26,263 nucleotides of DNA from CAZKRU01 sp964555235 (GTDB lineage: Bacteria > Verrucomicrobiota > Verrucomicrobiia > Methylacidiphilales > CAMAQI01), in the NCBI GenBank assembly GCA_964555235.1, contig CAZKRU010000061.1, positions 1-26,263 on the forward strand, given 5' to 3'. The notes beneath the pieces are model-generated. The model was not told the DNA's origin, did no database searches, and saw only the letters and a list, made by a program, of their open reading frames with translations. Both the position numbers and the translations under genes were made by a program. Positions 23,882 to 26,263 of the stretch are shown piece by piece (position 1 is the first letter of the stretch; each line of letters begins with the position of its first letter).

Positions 23882-24718
23882 ATGTTAATGATCTTCCCCG
23901 CAATCGCCGCATTTCTCTACGCGGCTGGACAGCTCGATCTCAAAAAGGCCCTCAACGCGGGAGCCGCTCAGAATCGTGTCACTGCCAATTCCAATACTGC
24001 TTTAATTCTCTGGTCACTCCCCTTGGCATTCATACTTCCAGGACAATGGAACAGCTCTGGAATACTGGCGGCCATTCTCGCGGGAGCCTTTCTTTTCACC
24101 GGCCGGATCTTCATGATCAAAGCGTTGTATTATGGAGACCTCTCCCTGGTCGCTCCACTCCTGGCCACCAAAACAATTCTCGTGGGCCTGATCAGTCTAC
24201 TCACAGGAAGCGGGGCGGTTACCCGCTCCATTCTCGTTGCTGCGCTATTGACTTCTGTCGGCGTTGCCCTGTTAGGTCACGGCCCCCGGCATCAGGCCCG
24301 ACTCCGATGGAAAAGCCTCGGTTTGGCCGCACTCGCCAGCATTTTTTTCGCCCTCACGGATGTCACGGTACAAAGCTATGCAAAGCGACTCGGACCCGGA
24401 TGGTTTTTGCCAACGATGTTTGGTACCGTATTTCTTCTCTCCCCACTTCTCGGCCATCGCGCAGCAACACCTCCCCCCGCAAAGACCCCTCTGCTTCGGG
24501 GCTCCGCCATCATGGGATTTCAAACGTCTTTGGTCATTTTCATTATCAGCATCACGGGACAAGCCACGCTGGTCAACATCATCTACTCGACCCGCTCGCT
24601 CTGGTCGGTTCTGGTGGATGCCTTCACGGGTCGCAGTGAAGTCAAGGCCGAGCTCGGATGGAGACTTTCCGGAGCCATCATCCTCACGTTAGCGGTCATG
24701 ATCGTCTTGTGGAAATAA
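23882..24718 (+). CDS. EamA-like drug/metabolite transporter family membrane protein
   Basis: This is a polytopic inner-membrane protein of 278 residues with about ten predicted helices, the length and repeat organisation of EamA/DMT transporters. The two halves are similar in layout. The first ends with LVAPLLATKTILVGLISLL then ILVAALLTSVGVALLGHG, and the second ends with VNIIYSTRSLWSVLVDAFTG then LSGAIILTLAVMIVLW. Both show the exchanger-like 'small residue, then new layer of helices' pattern. The substrate is unknown. The ATG at 23882 has GGGA about nine bases upstream. A 91-base gap separates it from the glucan operon, so cotranscription is possible but not shown. Confidence 0.82.
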   Translation: MLMIFPAIAAFLYAAGQLDLKKALNAGAAQNRVTANSNTALILWSLPLAFILPGQWNSSGILAAILAGAFLFTGRIFMIKALYYGDLSLVAPLLATKTILVGLISLLTGSGAVTRSILVAALLTSVGVALLGHGPRHQARLRWKSLGLAALASIFFALTDVTVQSYAKRLGPGWFLPTMFGTVFLLSPLLGHRAATPPPAKTPLLRGSAIMGFQTSLVIFIISITGQATLVNIIYSTRSLWSVLVDAFTGRSEVKAELGWRLSGAIILTLAVMIVLWK

Positions 24719-24958
24719 GTCTCACGCAGAAAACCTTCTGAAAGAAAAATCTCATTCGCCGGAGGCGTCATTGGTTTGGTGCGGGGGCGAAGGGGAGCAC
24801 AATCGCTGAGGCGCTGAGATTTCTGGTTTTCAAAACAAAATCCTCTCTCCGCGACTTGGCGTCTCCGCGCGAAGTCCTTCCCCTCTTTTCACCCAGGAAT
24901 AGTCAAACTTCGGGAGTCCTCCAGGCCCGCCATTGCTGGAGAGGTTTACCCGTCTTAA
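24719..24958. repeat. Intergenic stretch with dispersed repeat words (copy D)
   Basis: Between the convergent transporter and aldo/keto reductase genes lie words of the same degenerate family: CTCACGCAGAAAACC, CAATCGCTGAGGCGCTGAG and CTCCGCGACTTGGCGTCTCC. GCGACTTGGCGT (24851-24862) is identical to 11832-11843. No gene or clear terminator hairpin was seen. Confidence 0.5.
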
Positions 24959-25957
24959 TTAAGCCAGACTGCCGCAACATCCACCATCGCGATGACCGGG
25001 CTGAAGGTAAGAGGCGTATTGTTCGCCTCCTTGAGCGGCACAAGCCACCGCCAACGCATCCCGCTCTTCAACCGTCATCGGAGTTTTTCCAGCGACCGCC
25101 AAGGCCTCATCAACAAACCGAAATTCATCCATCCCGATCATGTGGGTACAGACATCCGGATAACTGAGCGCGTATCGAACCACTTTTTCCGCATTGACCA
25201 AACCGTGCAAATGAGCCCGCTTGCTTCCACCAAAACCTTTCATTCCAATCACGGCGACCCGACGTTGTATCAACTCAGGCATGACAATTTTCTCAAAACT
25301 GCGAGAACTCAAAGCACCCAGTGCAGAGACCGGCATGAGCGTGGCATCAAAGGAATAGCCTCCCTGAAGCATTTTAAGATGCGCCTCAGGACTGTCATGG
25401 CCCGTGAATCCGGTATAGCGAATTTTTCCCTGCTGCTTGGCCAATTCCAACGCCTCGATCACCCCCCCGGGCCCGTAGGCCTTCTCCACTTCCTGAACAT
25501 TCTTTAATTCGTGAATCATCCAAAGATCCAAACGATCCGTCTTCAGCCGGCGGAGCGAGTCTTCCAACATTTTCATCGCCCCTTCCTTTCCCCCCTCGGG
25601 CAGGGGCTTTCCGTGCGTACAGACTTTGCTCATGAGAAAAACTTTATCGCGCCAGCCCCCTTCCAAACACTGCCCCATCCATTCTTCCGCCCGTCCCCCA
25701 TGATAATCCCAAGCATTATCGAAAAGAGTGATCCCCCCCTCAATGGCGTGATGCGCAATCCTCCGAGCTTCCTCGACACTTTTGGCCAACGCAAGGGTGT
25801 GCCCTCCGAGACCAATGACACTGACAAGCTCATCGTGCCGTCCGAACTTCCTTTTGGGGACGATCTCCTTCTGCGGCACATTGTCCTGTGCATTAACCAG
25901 TGTGGCCGTCCCCGTCGCGGTGAGTAGCCCTAAAAAAGCACGGCGAGAAACATTCAT
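24959..25957 (-). CDS. Aldo/keto reductase with twin-arginine signal
   Basis: This NAD(P)H-dependent oxidoreductase of 332 residues has a TIM barrel. The N-terminus MNVSRRAFLGLLTATGTATL has a twin-arginine motif and a hydrophobic stretch, ending near VNAQD, which suggests export to the periplasm in folded form. The aldo/keto reductase tetrad is complete: D80 and Y85 in LFDNAWDYHGG, K111 in LMSKVCTHG, and H149 in LWMIHELKN. VIGMKGFGG precedes a variant cofactor-binding end with MIGMDEFRFVDEAL. The C-terminus is unusual, ending in HRDGGCCGSLA with adjacent cysteines C327-C328. The substrate is unknown. Homologues with this Tat-plus-reductase layout are common in Planctomycetes and Verrucomicrobia. 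It stands alone, converging with the EamA gene. Confidence 0.92.
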   Translation of the reverse strand: MNVSRRAFLGLLTATGTATLVNAQDNVPQKEIVPKRKFGRHDELVSVIGLGGHTLALAKSVEEARRIAHHAIEGGITLFDNAWDYHGGRAEEWMGQCLEGGWRDKVFLMSKVCTHGKPLPEGGKEGAMKMLEDSLRRLKTDRLDLWMIHELKNVQEVEKAYGPGGVIEALELAKQQGKIRYTGFTGHDSPEAHLKMLQGGYSFDATLMPVSALGALSSRSFEKIVMPELIQRRVAVIGMKGFGGSKRAHLHGLVNAEKVVRYALSYPDVCTHMIGMDEFRFVDEALAVAGKTPMTVEERDALAVACAAQGGEQYASYLQPGHRDGGCCGSLA

Positions 25958-26263
25958 GGCCTTTAAGCTGACACAAACTCTTTAAGAATCAAGGAGTGAG
26001 TCGAAATACCGTTATTTTCAGAGGAACAATTACTGTCTCGCTTCTTATTTGTTCCTCGAACCTTTGCAATAAAAGTAATGGGGACGCATCCCGTTTAACA
26101 ACTTTTGAGTTTTTCATAAACCTCTCTTAATTTCGCTTCTTTCTTGATTTCTTCTTTTTCAAAAGTCGGAAATCGGGATACGTCCCTTGTCCAATATCCA
26201 AAGGCCCACCCCCGGCGTTGCTCGTCGCTCACAGATCGCTGCGGATAGGCTCACTCCTCTCGC
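25958..26263. repeat. Right-end non-coding stretch with a MITE-like inverted-repeat element
   Basis: No supported gene lies in these 306 bases. A compact element spans 26081-26186. Its terminal arms 26081-26109 and 26159-26186 are inverted copies of each other, each starting GGGACG[C/T]ATCCCG and running inward to ACTTTTGA. About 49 bases of T-rich sequence lie between. Each tip is itself a small hairpin (GGGA...TCCC). No transposase is present and no clear target duplication was seen. The last 50 bases (GCGTTGCTCGTCGCTCACAG and on) look like another palindromic repeat rather than a gene. The first 120 bases should include the reductase promoter, but none was recognised. Confidence 0.6.

Overview
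The window is a dense bacterial chromosome segment of roughly 50% GC by eye. About 20 protein genes and one tRNA lie on both strands, mostly in short tightly packed operons. The gene set suggests a Gram-negative heterotroph of the Planctomycetes-Verrucomicrobia-Chlamydiae group, most likely Verrucomicrobiota: a compact GlgB beside a DUF3536-type GH57 enzyme and a GT4 glycogen synthase, a Tat-type aldo/keto reductase, a type 4 uracil-DNA glycosylase, and degenerate 'CGC-GAG-ATCGC' intergenic repeats. This placement is an inference from gene content. No rRNA or unambiguous marker is present.

Layout. (1) 1-2758, minus strand: the respiratory complex I genes nuoI, nuoJ, nuoK and the 5' three quarters of nuoL, which runs off the left edge. 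tRNA-Phe (GAA) lies just upstream on the same strand, where nuoH would be in the canonical order. (2) 2939-7022, minus strand: a four-gene operon reading PfkB-type sugar kinase, HDOD protein, YfcH-like epimerase, CgeB-like glycosyltransferase. (3) 7096-7874, plus strand: a DUF423 membrane protein overlapping a YjbQ-family protein. (4) 8096-9540, minus strand: mnmA overlapping cutA. (5) 9856-11690, plus strand: an RluA/RluD-type pseudouridine synthase overlapping a type 4 uracil-DNA glycosylase. (6) 12070-15177: a full-length LacZ-type beta-galactosidase. (7) 15206-17272, minus strand: a methyl-accepting chemotaxis protein. (8) 17529-23790, plus strand: an alpha-glucan island of glgB, an MNT-HEPN toxin-antitoxin pair, a GH57/DUF3536 enzyme and a GT4 glycogen synthase. 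(9) 23882-24718: a ten-helix EamA-like transporter. (10) 24959-25957, minus strand: a twin-arginine aldo/keto reductase. (11) 26081-26186: a small inverted-repeat element near the right edge.

Working together: region 8 makes and remodels an alpha-1,4/1,6-glucan. The GT4 enzyme elongates, GlgB branches, and the GH57 enzyme probably cleaves or transfers glucan. LacZ and the PfkB kinase add sugar catabolism. Regions 4 and 5 are tRNA/rRNA modification and DNA repair.

The most unusual parts are the MNT-HEPN pair inserted without gaps into the glycogen operon, and the intergenic repeats: a long imperfect palindrome between mnmA and the pseudouridine synthase gene, a hairpin flanked by 9-bp direct repeats upstream of lacZ, and a MITE-like element at the right end. 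I saw no CRISPR array, prophage, complete insertion sequence or replication origin.
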